From positions 6,448,001 through 6,512,000 of the forward strand of contig NZ_LT607755.1 in assembly GCF_900090275.1 (NCBI RefSeq): DNA of 64,000 bases. Reading direction: 5' to 3'. This DNA comes from Micromonospora zamorensis (GTDB lineage Bacteria; Actinomycetota; Actinomycetes; Mycobacteriales; Micromonosporaceae). The notes beneath the pieces were generated by a model. The model saw only the letters and a list, made by a program, of their open reading frames with translations. It was not told the DNA's origin and did not search any database. A program made the translations under genes and the position numbers. The first letter of the stretch is position 1. Every line of letters begins with the position of its first letter. Below, piece by piece: positions 26,918-34,763 of this stretch.

Positions 26918-27358
26918 TCAGAACGCGTGGTACGCGATCAGCGGCTCGTACTCGTAGCGCAGGTTCTCGAAGCGGACCCGGAAGTTGACCCCGTCCCGGA
27001 CGTCGGTCGCCACCGTGATCCAGCCCGAGTTGGCCGGCAGGTAGGTCCAGTAGTTGCAGGCACTCGTCTTGTCCACGAAGATCACGCACGCCTCGGTGGC
27101 GTACACGCTCGCGTTGCGGACGTTGATGTCGCGACAGCGGGTCGTGGTGCGGTACTCGCCGGCCGATCCGCCGTAGCGGCCCGTCTCGAAGTACGACCGG
27201 ACCGCCCCGCCGTAACAGGTGGCGAGTGGGGCGAACGCGTTCGCCCCGGAGCTGACCGGTGCGGTCGGTGTTGTCGGCTCCGCCTGCGCGGGTGTGCCGG
27301 CGAAGAGCAGGGTGGTGGCCGTGGCGACGGCGAACAGGCGAGCGGTCGGGGATGACAT
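26918..27358 (-). CDS. Small secreted protein of unknown function
   Basis: 146 residues from ATG 27358. The signal peptide (SSPTARLFAVATATTLLFAG, cleavage near AQA-E) is followed by a Thr/Pro linker and a globular Cys-containing domain with C at ATCYGG, RCRDI, EACVIF and SACNYW, enough for two disulfides. No known family is recognised, although the aromatic and Cys pattern resembles small actinobacterial exoproteins. The much longer open frame upstream crosses a divergent gene and is rejected. Confidence 0.8.
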   Translation of the reverse strand: MSSPTARLFAVATATTLLFAGTPAQAEPTTPTAPVSSGANAFAPLATCYGGAVRSYFETGRYGGSAGEYRTTTRCRDINVRNASVYATEACVIFVDKTSACNYWTYLPANSGWITVATDVRDGVNFRVRFENLRYEYEPLIAYHAF

Positions 27359-27484
27359 GCGTGCCTCCGAAAGCGGGTGACTGACCGTCCGTATTGGACT
27401 GATCATCCGACCGTGACGATGATACGTATCGATCAATGGCGGCGTGACCCCGTGATGTCCGGCCCGTGTGGTAGCTCTGTAGGC

Positions 27485-28192
27485 ATGTCCGAGGCGATGC
27501 TCAGCAAGGTGCGCAAGCTGCTGGCCCAGGCCGAGGACCCGGCCTGCACGCCCGCCGAGGCCGCCGCGTTCACCGCCAAGGCGACCGAGTTGATCGCCCG
27601 CTACGGGGTGGACCGGGCGCTGCTCGCCGTCCGCGACCCGACCACCGACCCCGTCGGTGACCGGGTGCTGGACATCGTCGCCCCGTACGCCCGCGACAAG
27701 GTCGGCCTGCTCGCCGCGGTCGCCGAGCCACTGCGCTGCCGCTGCGTACGCCGCCGGCAGGGCAACGGCTTCGCGCTGCACCTCTTCGGCTTCGCCAGCG
27801 ACCTGGAACGGGTCGACCTGCTCTTCACCTCACTGCTCGTACAGGCGGCGCACGGCCTGGCCGCCACCGCCGTGCCCGCGGACGACCACCCCGCCGCCTT
27901 CCGCCGCTCCTGGCTCGCCGGTTTCGCGGAAGTGATCGGCGGTCGGCTCTGGGCGGCCGAGACGGCGGCGGCCAGCGAGTCGGGCACGCCGTCGGTGGCG
28001 CTGGTGCTGGCCGACCGGTCCGACCGGGTGCAGCGACGGCTCACCGAGGAATACCCGCGGCTGCGCACCGCACCGCCGCGCCGGCTCGGCGGCACCGGCT
28101 TCGGTTCGGGGGCGGAGGCCGGCCAACGCGCCAACCTGGGTGGTCGGGACCTCGGCGGCCGCTCCGCTGGCGACCGGCAGCTCGGTCGGTGA
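27485..28192 (+). CDS. DUF2786 domain protein
   Basis: 235 residues from ATG 27485. The N-terminal 45 residues (MLSKVRKLLAQAEDPACTP, EAAAFTAKATELIARYGVD) are the DUF2786 signature; the middle contains the companion alpha/beta region seen in actinobacterial members, and the last 40 residues are Gly/Arg-rich. Function unknown; in other genomes it occurs in phage and chromosomal contexts. It converges with the SRPBCC gene. Confidence 0.85.
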   Translation: MSEAMLSKVRKLLAQAEDPACTPAEAAAFTAKATELIARYGVDRALLAVRDPTTDPVGDRVLDIVAPYARDKVGLLAAVAEPLRCRCVRRRQGNGFALHLFGFASDLERVDLLFTSLLVQAAHGLAATAVPADDHPAAFRRSWLAGFAEVIGGRLWAAETAAASESGTPSVALVLADRSDRVQRRLTEEYPRLRTAPPRRLGGTGFGSGAEAGQRANLGGRDLGGRSAGDRQLGR

Positions 28193-28205
28193 CTCCGGGC
28201 GCCCG

Positions 28206-28730
28206 TCAGGCGGACGTGCCGGGGCCGCGTGACACAGTGGCGACGTAGCGGGTGAGCAGCTCATGCCAGCCGGCGGTGAGCGCCTTGCGATATCCCTCGG
28301 CAGCCTCGCCGTGCCGGTCGAAGTGCCGGTGCTCCAGCTCGACCCGGGTGCGCTCCGGCCCTTCAGGAAGGAACAGCACCTCGACCTCGCTGGCCCGGGC
28401 CGGGTCCGGCACCGGCGCCCGGTCGGGGCCGATCTGCCAGACGAAGACCAGCCGCCGCGGTGGATCCCAGGTGAGCACCCGACCCCAGTCGGCACGGAAA
28501 CCGTACGGGCCGATCTCGTAGAGCATCCCGCCGGCGCGCGGCTCCATGCCCAGCTCCGCGAGAGCGTCCGGGCCGGACCAGGTGTATTCGGTGACCCACC
28601 AGTCAGTCAGCTCGTCGGTGAACACCGCGAACGCGTGCTCGGCGGCGCCCGGGACGAGGAGACTGCACCGTAGGGAGAACCGGTCGACGTCCTGCCGGAT
28701 GTCGGCCGGATCAGTCATTTCCTGTCCCAT
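28206..28730 (-). CDS. SRPBCC (AHSA1-like) family protein
   Basis: 174 residues from ATG 28730 (ATG 28718 is an alternative start). The START/Bet v1 fold is suggested by PGAAEHAFAVFTDELTDWW, then GGMLYEIGPYG, WGRVLTWDPPRRLVFVWQI and the final long helix (GWHELLTRYVA). Family members bind small hydrophobic ligands or act as ATPase co-factors. Minus-strand TATGGT lies 8 bases before ATG 28730, fitting a near-leaderless transcript. No functional partner is evident. Confidence 0.85.
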   Translation of the reverse strand: MGQEMTDPADIRQDVDRFSLRCSLLVPGAAEHAFAVFTDELTDWWVTEYTWSGPDALAELGMEPRAGGMLYEIGPYGFRADWGRVLTWDPPRRLVFVWQIGPDRAPVPDPARASEVEVLFLPEGPERTRVELEHRHFDRHGEAAEGYRKALTAGWHELLTRYVATVSRGPGTSA

Positions 28731-28820
28731 AGGCCCGGACCATACCGGCTGATGCCCGCGTGTGCAGCTTCGCACGGTGCCCGGTTCCAGACAGAGGGTC
28801 GCCGACTCGTCACGGACGGG

Positions 28821-30059
28821 ATGCCCCGCCGGAAAGCGGGTAAGCGCGCCGAACGCCCGGACGACCGGGACGTTGTGCAGGCGGGGCGGGAGATCATGAG
28901 CGAGAGCGCGCAACAGCGAGGGCCGGACCGGAACGTCGAGAGCGCGGACCCCGACGTCCTGCTCGACATCCCGAAGGTCTCCGTCGACTCGATCCGACTG
29001 GCCGTCGACGGCCTGGACGCCGACCTGTCGCTGCGGGCCCGGGTGGCCAACCTGCTCCAGGTCGACGCCGGCGTACGGGTGCACCTGAACGGCGGCGAGC
29101 TGGACGTCAACGGGGTGCACGCCGAGGCGCAGTTGCGGGTGCGGTTGGAGCAGCTGACCAGGATCCTGGGCCGGGCGCTCGACACACTCGACGCCAACCC
29201 GGAGATCATCGAGGCGCTCGCCCGGACGGCCGTCACCACCGTCGACGACGTGAACCGCAGCGCGCAGCAGCTGGCCCCGGGGTCGATGGGGGCCGCTGAG
29301 GTGCGGGGGTCGGCGCGGCGCTCCAACGGCGTACTCCAGGAGTTTGGTCAGCAGGTCGGGGCCGCCGCCGACCGTGCCCAGCAAGGCCCCGGTCGGCCGG
29401 GGCCGGGTGCGGGCCGGCCGGGTCCGGGTCAGCCGGGTCCGGGTGGGCCAGGGGCGGGGCCGGGTGGGCCAGGTTCGGGTGGGCCCGGGGCGGGTCCGGG
29501 TCGGCCTGGGGCGGGGCCCGGCGGCGCGGGGAAGGGTCCTGGGGGCCCTGGGCCCCATGCCGGAGGTCCGGGACCCAGTGCGGGCGGACCCGGGTCTCAA
29601 GCGGGTGGCCCCGGGCCGGGCCAGAAGTCGCAGCCGGAGTCCGGTGGGCCGCAGGGCGGCCGGACTCCGGAAGGCCGGCCGCACGAGGAGCCACGCCACG
29701 CTGAGGGGCAGCGGCACGAGGAGCCACGCCACCCCGAGGGGGAGCGGCACCACCCCGAGGGTCAGCGGGCCGCGGGCCCGGGTGACGGGAAACGGCCGGC
29801 CGGCGCGGACCGGGGCGGTGAGGGTCCGGCGGGGTCGTCTACCGGGGAGCGTGGGAACCGACCGGGCCAGGCGGCTGGCCCAGGGCCCGGCCCGTCCGGC
29901 GATAGTGACGGCGGTGGTGGGTTGCTGGGCGGGGCGCAGAGCGCAGCGCAGCTCGCCGAGCAGGCGGGGGAGACCTTGCGGCAGGCCGGGCGCAGCGTGT
30001 GGGAGGCGATCCAGAGCGGCGTGGCGCAGCACCGCCAGCAGGGGCGCCGAGACGAGTGA
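28821..30059 (+). CDS. Collagen-like Gly/Pro-rich protein with conserved N-terminal domain
   Basis: 412 residues from ATG 28821 (ATG 28896 with GGGAG upstream is an alternative). Residues 1-25 are basic. Residues 45-170 form a conserved domain (DVLLDIPKVSVDSIRLAVDG, VANLLQVDAGVRVHLNGGEL) that I cannot assign. Residues about 190-275 are collagen-like GPG/GAG repeats, followed by a His/Glu-rich EEPRH/PEGQRH stretch and a C-terminal amphipathic helix. No signal peptide or membrane segment, so probably cytoplasmic. The strong repeat content suggests a scaffold or condensate protein; function unknown. Confidence 0.75.
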   Translation: MPRRKAGKRAERPDDRDVVQAGREIMSESAQQRGPDRNVESADPDVLLDIPKVSVDSIRLAVDGLDADLSLRARVANLLQVDAGVRVHLNGGELDVNGVHAEAQLRVRLEQLTRILGRALDTLDANPEIIEALARTAVTTVDDVNRSAQQLAPGSMGAAEVRGSARRSNGVLQEFGQQVGAAADRAQQGPGRPGPGAGRPGPGQPGPGGPGAGPGGPGSGGPGAGPGRPGAGPGGAGKGPGGPGPHAGGPGPSAGGPGSQAGGPGPGQKSQPESGGPQGGRTPEGRPHEEPRHAEGQRHEEPRHPEGERHHPEGQRAAGPGDGKRPAGADRGGEGPAGSSTGERGNRPGQAAGPGPGPSGDSDGGGGLLGGAQSAAQLAEQAGETLRQAGRSVWEAIQSGVAQHRQQGRRDE

Positions 30060-30081
30060 CGCCGGGCAAAGCGGACCAGCG

Positions 30082-30162
30082 ACGCCGCGCAGCCGGTCCG
30101 CGCGACCGACCCGCGCAGCCGGTCCCGCGCAGCCGGTCCGCGCAGCCGATCCGCGCGACCCA
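30082..30162. repeat. Tandem short GC-rich repeats
   Basis: Variants of CGCGCAGCCGGTC and CGCGCGACCGAC repeat about six times in 80 bases just after the collagen-like gene. They may have expanded by slippage; the function is unknown. Confidence 0.6.
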
Positions 30163-30282
30163 GGCATGATCGACTCGCTTTTCAGGAAAGCGCGGTATTG
30201 GGCACCTTCCGATGCCCCGATTTCCGGGAAGTCGAGTGGATCACGCCCGTGGCGGGCGGGTCCGCAGCCGTAAACAGCAAGA

Positions 30283-30310
30283 TCCCCACCTGCGTTTCCG
30301 CTGGTGGGGA
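30283..30310 (-). terminator. Terminator hairpin after the tRNA cluster
   Basis: TCCCCACC at 30283-30290 pairs with 30303-30310; on the minus strand it follows tRNA-Phe and is followed by a T-rich stretch. Confidence 0.6.
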
Positions 30311-30336
30311 CCTCTGTAGCCCGGCGAAAGGCTATG

Positions 30337-30410
30337 TGGCCAGGGGCGGGGTCGAACCGCCGACCTTCCGATTTTCAGTCGGACGCTCGTACCAACTGAG
30401 CTACCTGGCC
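30337..30410 (-). tRNA. tRNA-Phe (GAA)
   Basis: Minus-strand cloverleaf of 74 bases: acceptor stem GGCCAGG/CCTGGCC, anticodon stem CCGA/TCGG around loop CTGAAAA (anticodon GAA), T-arm GGTTCGACCC. The discriminator is A; CCA is not encoded. Last gene of a three-tRNA cluster. Confidence 0.97.
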
Positions 30411-30512
30411 GTATCGCTGCTCGGCTCATGCTACCCGGCAACCGGACGAACCGGTGGCAGGGCGACCTGCTCCGATACGCAGAACGCCGCGCGAGGCGCG
30501 GCGTCAGCGCTG

Positions 30513-30586
30513 CGGTCCTGACGGGACTTGAACCCGCGACCTCCGCCTTGACAGGGCGGCGAGCACTCCAACTGCTCCACAGGACC
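30513..30586 (-). tRNA. tRNA-Asp (GTC)
   Basis: 74 bases: acceptor GGTCCTG/CAGGACC, anticodon stem CCGCC/GGCGG around CTGTCAA (anticodon GTC), T-arm GGTTCAAGTCC. Discriminator G, as expected for Asp; CCA not encoded. Confidence 0.97.
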
Positions 30587-30617
30587 TAGCTTGTGTTGCT
30601 CCGACTTGCGCCGGTCG

Positions 30618-30690
30618 TGCCCCCAACGGGATTCGAACCCGTGCTACCGCCTTGAAAGGGCGGCGTCCTGGGCCGCTAGACGATGAGGGC
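30618..30690 (-). tRNA. tRNA-Glu (TTC)
   Basis: 73 bases: acceptor GCCCTCA/TGGGGGC with one G-T pair, anticodon stem CCGCC/GGCGG around CTTTCAA (anticodon TTC), T-arm GGTTCGAATCC. First gene of the Glu-Asp-Phe cluster common in actinobacteria; CCA not encoded. Confidence 0.97.
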
Positions 30691-30844
30691 GGCCCCGCCA
30701 TCATTGCACACTCGCAACTTCAAGCGGACTTGCTCCCATCCGGCCCCGCCGGAGGCTTGGAAAGCATACGTGATGCCCGGTCGGTCGACAAAATCGGTAT
30801 CCGCAAGGGCTTCGGAAGAGACATAACAGCAGGTCAAAGCGGGT

Positions 30845-31627
30845 CTAGCGGAGTTTGGTGATGCCGAAGCGCTTCTTCAGGTCGGCGATCAGGTGGGGGC
30901 AGGCGGCGAGCGTCGCGGCCCGATCGCCACCCCCGTCGTGCAGCAGCACGATGGCGCCGGGGCGGGCGGCGGTGTGGATGCGCTTGCCGATCGTGGCGGC
31001 GTTCGGCTTGTCCCAGTCCTGTGGGTCGACCGACCAGTGCAGCGGGCGCATGCCGAGACCCTTCGCCACCGCCAGCACCTCCGGCGTCCACCGGCCGCCC
31101 GGCTGCCGATAGAAGGACACCTTGGCGCCGGGCGCCGCTGCCTGGATGGCCCTGTTCGTGCGTTTCAGGTCGGCCTTTATCTCGTTGACGGGCCGTCGGG
31201 CCAGGTCGAGGTCGTGCCGCCAACTGTGGTTGCAGAGCTGATGCCCCTCGTGGACGATCCGCCGGACCAGCTCCGGATGGCGCTGCACCTCGCGACCGAC
31301 CACGCAGAACGTGGCGGTCACCTTGGCTGCCCGCAGTTGGTCGAGAACCTTGGGAGTCCAGGTCGGGTTGGGCCCGTCGTCGAAGGTCAGGACCACCGGG
31401 CGTACGCCGCTGTTGCGCCGCAGGCCGGCCGGGAGCTTGGCCGGCAGCGGCCGCAGCGGAGGCTTGGGTGGCTTGGCGACCGTGGGATGCGGTGACGGCG
31501 TGGGCGCAGTGGTGGACTCCACCGGCTGCGGCGCGCCGGCGGGCGCGATGGTGTGGTCCGGCCCCGCACAGCCGGACAAGACCAGCGCCACGGCGAGGAC
31601 GGACGCCAGGAAGGCGCGGGCTCGCAT
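30845..31627 (-). CDS. Polysaccharide deacetylase (NodB domain) lipoprotein
   Basis: 260 residues. Lipobox VLSGC (C20), then a Pro/Thr linker to about residue 65. The NodB domain shows all five carbohydrate-esterase family 4 motifs: TFDDGP (D83, D84), H134-x3-H138 in HSWRHD, RQPGG, a DPQDW strand and LLHDGG. These bind the catalytic metal and remove acetyl groups from N-acetylated cell-wall glycans such as peptidoglycan. Anchored outside the membrane. It stands alone between the tRNA cluster and litR. Confidence 0.93.
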   Translation of the reverse strand: MRARAFLASVLAVALVLSGCAGPDHTIAPAGAPQPVESTTAPTPSPHPTVAKPPKPPLRPLPAKLPAGLRRNSGVRPVVLTFDDGPNPTWTPKVLDQLRAAKVTATFCVVGREVQRHPELVRRIVHEGHQLCNHSWRHDLDLARRPVNEIKADLKRTNRAIQAAAPGAKVSFYRQPGGRWTPEVLAVAKGLGMRPLHWSVDPQDWDKPNAATIGKRIHTAARPGAIVLLHDGGGDRAATLAACPHLIADLKKRFGITKLR

Positions 31628-31702
31628 CTGCTCGCTCCCGGAGGGTCGGGGTAGGCGGACCCGCCCGACGGTAGTTCACGCGATCACCGGGCAACAGTGC
31701 GA

Positions 31703-32647
31703 TCAGTCACGCCTCGACTGGTCCAGGGAGTCACGGACCGCGACGGCGAGCGAGACCGCCTCGGCCAGGTCGACCGGCCGCACCACCCCGGCGGGCAGCG
31801 TGTCGGCGCGCCAGCCGGGGCCGGCGGCGAGCGCCAACAACGGGCGGCGGGGTGCGGCGAGCAACGCGCTGAGCTGGGACGGATCGGCGGTGGCCCGGGT
31901 GTGCGACCAGAGCACCACGGCGGCCGGACCGGTCCGGTTGACCGCCTCCACGAGAGCGGCCACCGGCACCCGGGCGCCGAGCATCCGGTAACTGACCCCG
32001 GCCTCCGCGAGCGCGGCGGCCAACGCCTCCAGTGGCAGGGTGTGCTGCTCCTCGTCGGCACAGGAGAGCAGGATCCGGGCCGGCCCGGTGGGAACCTTGG
32101 CCCGACTGGCCGCCGCGAGCGCCTCGGAGACGCAGCGGGACACCAGGTGTTCCACCTCGATCAGGCCGGTGGTGGCGGCGTGGCGTTCGCCGATGCCGGC
32201 TAGCACCGGGCGCAGCAGACCCTCCCAGGTGGCGACGACCCCGACGGTGGCGAGGGCGTGCGCGATCGTCTCGCTGATCGCCGCCGCGTCCAGCCGCATG
32301 GCGGCGCGGGCCAGACCACGGGCTGCCGGGCCGGCGCGGCCGACCGGGATGGTGCCACCGCCGTCGCGGCCGGACGGGGGGATCCGGACGGGGGTGACGG
32401 TGCCGTTGGGTGTCGGATCCGGTGCCTGGCGAGCCCAGCGAGCCGCCTCGGCGGGGCTCACCCCCTCGGCGGTGAGCCGTCGCATGATTTCGAGACGGGC
32501 CAGGTCGGTCGGGGTGTACCGGCGGTGGTGACCGGGGATGTGCTCACTGGGCCCGAGCCCGTAGCGCTGGTGCCACGTGCGGAGGGTCGTCACCGCGACT
32601 CCCAACCTGCGTGCGACCGCGCCCGCGCTCAGCGCCTCATCGACCAC
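31703..32647 (-). CDS. litR: MerR-type regulator with cobalamin-binding domain (LitR/CarH-like)
   Basis: 314 residues. Residues 6-70 are a MerR helix-turn-helix (GAVARRLGVAVTTLRTWHQR). After a Gly-rich linker, residues about 110-180 are the helical cap and 185-300 the B12-binding fold. H202 (EEQHTLP) matches the lower axial ligand. The cap motif reads H156-x9-E166-H167, where light-sensing CarH has Trp-x9-Glu-His. CarH/LitR repress carotenoid genes in the dark through adenosylcobalamin. The GTG start overlaps the end of idi, making this the last gene of the crtE-crtI-idi-litR operon, so autoregulation is likely. Light sensing itself is uncertain given the Trp-to-His change. Confidence 0.88.
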   Translation of the reverse strand: MVDEALSAGAVARRLGVAVTTLRTWHQRYGLGPSEHIPGHHRRYTPTDLARLEIMRRLTAEGVSPAEAARWARQAPDPTPNGTVTPVRIPPSGRDGGGTIPVGRAGPAARGLARAAMRLDAAAISETIAHALATVGVVATWEGLLRPVLAGIGERHAATTGLIEVEHLVSRCVSEALAAASRAKVPTGPARILLSCADEEQHTLPLEALAAALAEAGVSYRMLGARVPVAALVEAVNRTGPAAVVLWSHTRATADPSQLSALLAAPRRPLLALAAGPGWRADTLPAGVVRPVDLAEAVSLAVAVRDSLDQSRRD

Positions 32648-33257
32648 CCGACCGCTCCGCCGAGTCGTCCGCCGACAGAGCAGGCGGGGTCACGGCCAGG
32701 CCGGGTGCGCCGGACGTGGGGCCCGAGGGGTGCAGCAGCCGGTTCACCACCCCGCCCAGCCAGGGCGCGTACGACCGGGGGTCGCGATCCAGCTCGGCTT
32801 CCAGCGCGGTCGGATCGGCCCACCGCAGCTCGGCGACCTCGTCCGGGTCCGGCAGGAGCGGGGCCCCGGGCAGGAAATCGCCCCGCAGCACGTGGTCGTA
32901 CTCGAATTCGACCCGACCGGTCGCCGGGTCCTCGGCGTAGTAGACGTAGACGCCGACCTCGGTCAGCTCGACCGGGCCCGCGCCCAACTCCTCGCGTAGC
33001 CGCCGGTTGGCCGCCTCGGCGAGGGACTCGCCGGGCTGGGGGTGGCCACAGCAGGCGTTGGCCCAGCGCAGCGGGAACCGGGTCTTGACGGCGGCGCGCC
33101 GCTGGAGCAGCACCTGGCCGTCCGAGTCGACCAGCAGCACCGAGAAGGCCCGGTGCAACTGCCCCGGAGCCTGGTGCGCGGCCGCGACGGTCGTCTCGCC
33201 GTGGGCCTCGCCGTTCTCGTCGACCAGCTCGACGAGGTGGTCCTCGCGGCTGCTCAT
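32637..33257 (-). CDS. idi: Isopentenyl-diphosphate delta-isomerase (type 1)
   Basis: 206 residues. Nudix-like fold with the catalytic Cys in NACCGHP (C69/C70) and metal ligands in LRREELG and FEYDHVL. It interconverts IPP and DMAPP, supplying CrtE. The ATG overlaps the crtI stop (ATGA), so they are coupled. The C-terminal 25 residues are Pro/Ser-rich and extend past the usual family end. Confidence 0.93.
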   Translation of the reverse strand: MSSREDHLVELVDENGEAHGETTVAAAHQAPGQLHRAFSVLLVDSDGQVLLQRRAAVKTRFPLRWANACCGHPQPGESLAEAANRRLREELGAGPVELTEVGVYVYYAEDPATGRVEFEYDHVLRGDFLPGAPLLPDPDEVAELRWADPTALEAELDRDPRSYAPWLGGVVNRLLHPSGPTSGAPGLAVTPPALSADDSAERSGGR

Positions 33258-34735
33258 CGGCCTTCCCCGGTGATCCGGCCGGCGGCGAGCTTGCCGGAGA
33301 TGAGCACCATCGGTACGCCGACGCCGGGCTGGGTCCCGGAGCCGACGAAGACCACGTTCGACAGTTTGCGGTGCAGGTTCGACGGGCGGAACGGGCCGGT
33401 CTGGAAGAGGGTGTGGGCGGCGGCGAACGGCGTGCCCGCGGCCATGCCCTGGTCCTCCCACTCGGCCGGGGTGATCGCCCGCAGCACCTCGACGCCGGCA
33501 CCGAAGCCGACGTAGCCGCGCTCCTCCAGGGTGCCGATCAGCTGGTCGCTGTAGCGCCGGGTCAGGTCGCCGCGCCACTCGAACGGGGCCCGGTGCAGGT
33601 TGGGCACGGGAGCCAGCACGTAGTAGGTGTGCCGATCGGGTGGGGCCACCGACGGGTCGGTCCGGCTCGGGTTGGTCACCAGCAGCGACGGGTCGGTCAT
33701 CAGCTCACCCCGCCGGATGACCTCATCGAAGGTGCCCTTCCACGCTCGTCCGAAGTGGATGTTGTGATGGGCGATCTTTTCATATCCCTGTCGGGAGCCG
33801 ACGTGCAGAACGACGCAGGACGGTGAGTAGGTGAGCCGGCGCTGCGGGGCGGCGGGGAGCAGGTCCCGGTAGGCGACCGGCAGGTCGGGGTTGAGCACCA
33901 CCACGTCCGCCGGCACCAGTTCGCCGTCGGCGGTGATCACACCGGTGGCGCGGCCGTTCGCGGTCTCGACCCGGGTCACCGTGGTGCCGTACCGGATCTG
34001 CACGCCGTGCTTCTCGGCCGCGCCGGCCATCGCCTTGGAGACCGCGTGGATGCCGCCGCGCGGGAAGTAGACCCCGGCCACCGAGTCCAGGTACGCGATG
34101 ACCGTGTAGATGGCCAGCGCGTCGTGTGGGGCGAGGCCGGCGTACATCGCCTGGAAGGAGAAGATCCGCTGGGTACGCGGGTCCCGGAAGAATTGGTTGA
34201 TCTTCGTCTGGAGTCGCCGGAAGGCCCCGCTGGCAAGCAGCTTGAGGAGGTTGCCGGTGATCAGGTCGGTCGGCGCGTCCAGGTTGCGCTCGATGAAGTC
34301 GGCGCGCTCCAGGCGCCACAGCTCCCGCGCGTAGTCGACGAAACGCAGGTAGCCGTCGGCCTCGCGCGGCCCACAGACCCGGGAGATCTCCGCCGCCATC
34401 CTGGTGGTGTCGGTGAGCACGTCGAGGGTGGAACCGTCCGGGTAGTACGCCCGGTAGGCAGGGTCGACCGGGGTCAGGTCGAGCCAGTCGTCCAGCTCCT
34501 CACCGACCGCGCCGAGCGCCTCGGCGATCAGGTCGGGCATGGTGAGCACGGTCGGGCCGGTGTCGAACTCGTAGCCGTCGACCCCGAGACGGCCGGCCCG
34601 CCCACCCGGCACCGGCTCGCGTTCCAGCACTGTCACCTGCCGGCCGCTGCCGGCCAGGTGCAGCGCGCAGGCGAGCCCGCCCAACCCGGCCCCGACGACC
34701 ACCACACGGTCCGTCCGTCCTGTCACCGTCCGCAC
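33254..34735 (-). CDS. crtI: Phytoene desaturase
   Basis: 493 residues. FAD-binding VVVVGAGLGGLACALHLAGS near the N-terminus, the YEFDTGPTVLTMP segment and the C-terminal signature GVGVPMVLISGKLAAGRI of CrtI-type desaturases. It converts colourless phytoene to lycopene or intermediates at the membrane. GTG start. A possible 13-codon ORF (MSDFLEEVVTCGR) coupled to the crtE stop overlaps this start and may relay ribosomes. Step number cannot be read from sequence. Confidence 0.95.
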   Translation of the reverse strand: MRTVTGRTDRVVVVGAGLGGLACALHLAGSGRQVTVLEREPVPGGRAGRLGVDGYEFDTGPTVLTMPDLIAEALGAVGEELDDWLDLTPVDPAYRAYYPDGSTLDVLTDTTRMAAEISRVCGPREADGYLRFVDYARELWRLERADFIERNLDAPTDLITGNLLKLLASGAFRRLQTKINQFFRDPRTQRIFSFQAMYAGLAPHDALAIYTVIAYLDSVAGVYFPRGGIHAVSKAMAGAAEKHGVQIRYGTTVTRVETANGRATGVITADGELVPADVVVLNPDLPVAYRDLLPAAPQRRLTYSPSCVVLHVGSRQGYEKIAHHNIHFGRAWKGTFDEVIRRGELMTDPSLLVTNPSRTDPSVAPPDRHTYYVLAPVPNLHRAPFEWRGDLTRRYSDQLIGTLEERGYVGFGAGVEVLRAITPAEWEDQGMAAGTPFAAAHTLFQTGPFRPSNLHRKLSNVVFVGSGTQPGVGVPMVLISGKLAAGRITGEGR

Positions 34736-34763
34736 GTGACCACCTCTTCCAGAAAGTCGCTCA

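Noticed and set aside
26918..27781. 287-codon frame for the small secreted protein
   Set aside because: The part before ATG 27358 overlaps the opposite DUF2786 gene and precedes a clear signal peptide.
28206..30167. 653-codon minus-strand frame
   Set aside because: Only its last 174 codons (the SRPBCC protein) look real; the rest is antisense to the collagen-like gene.
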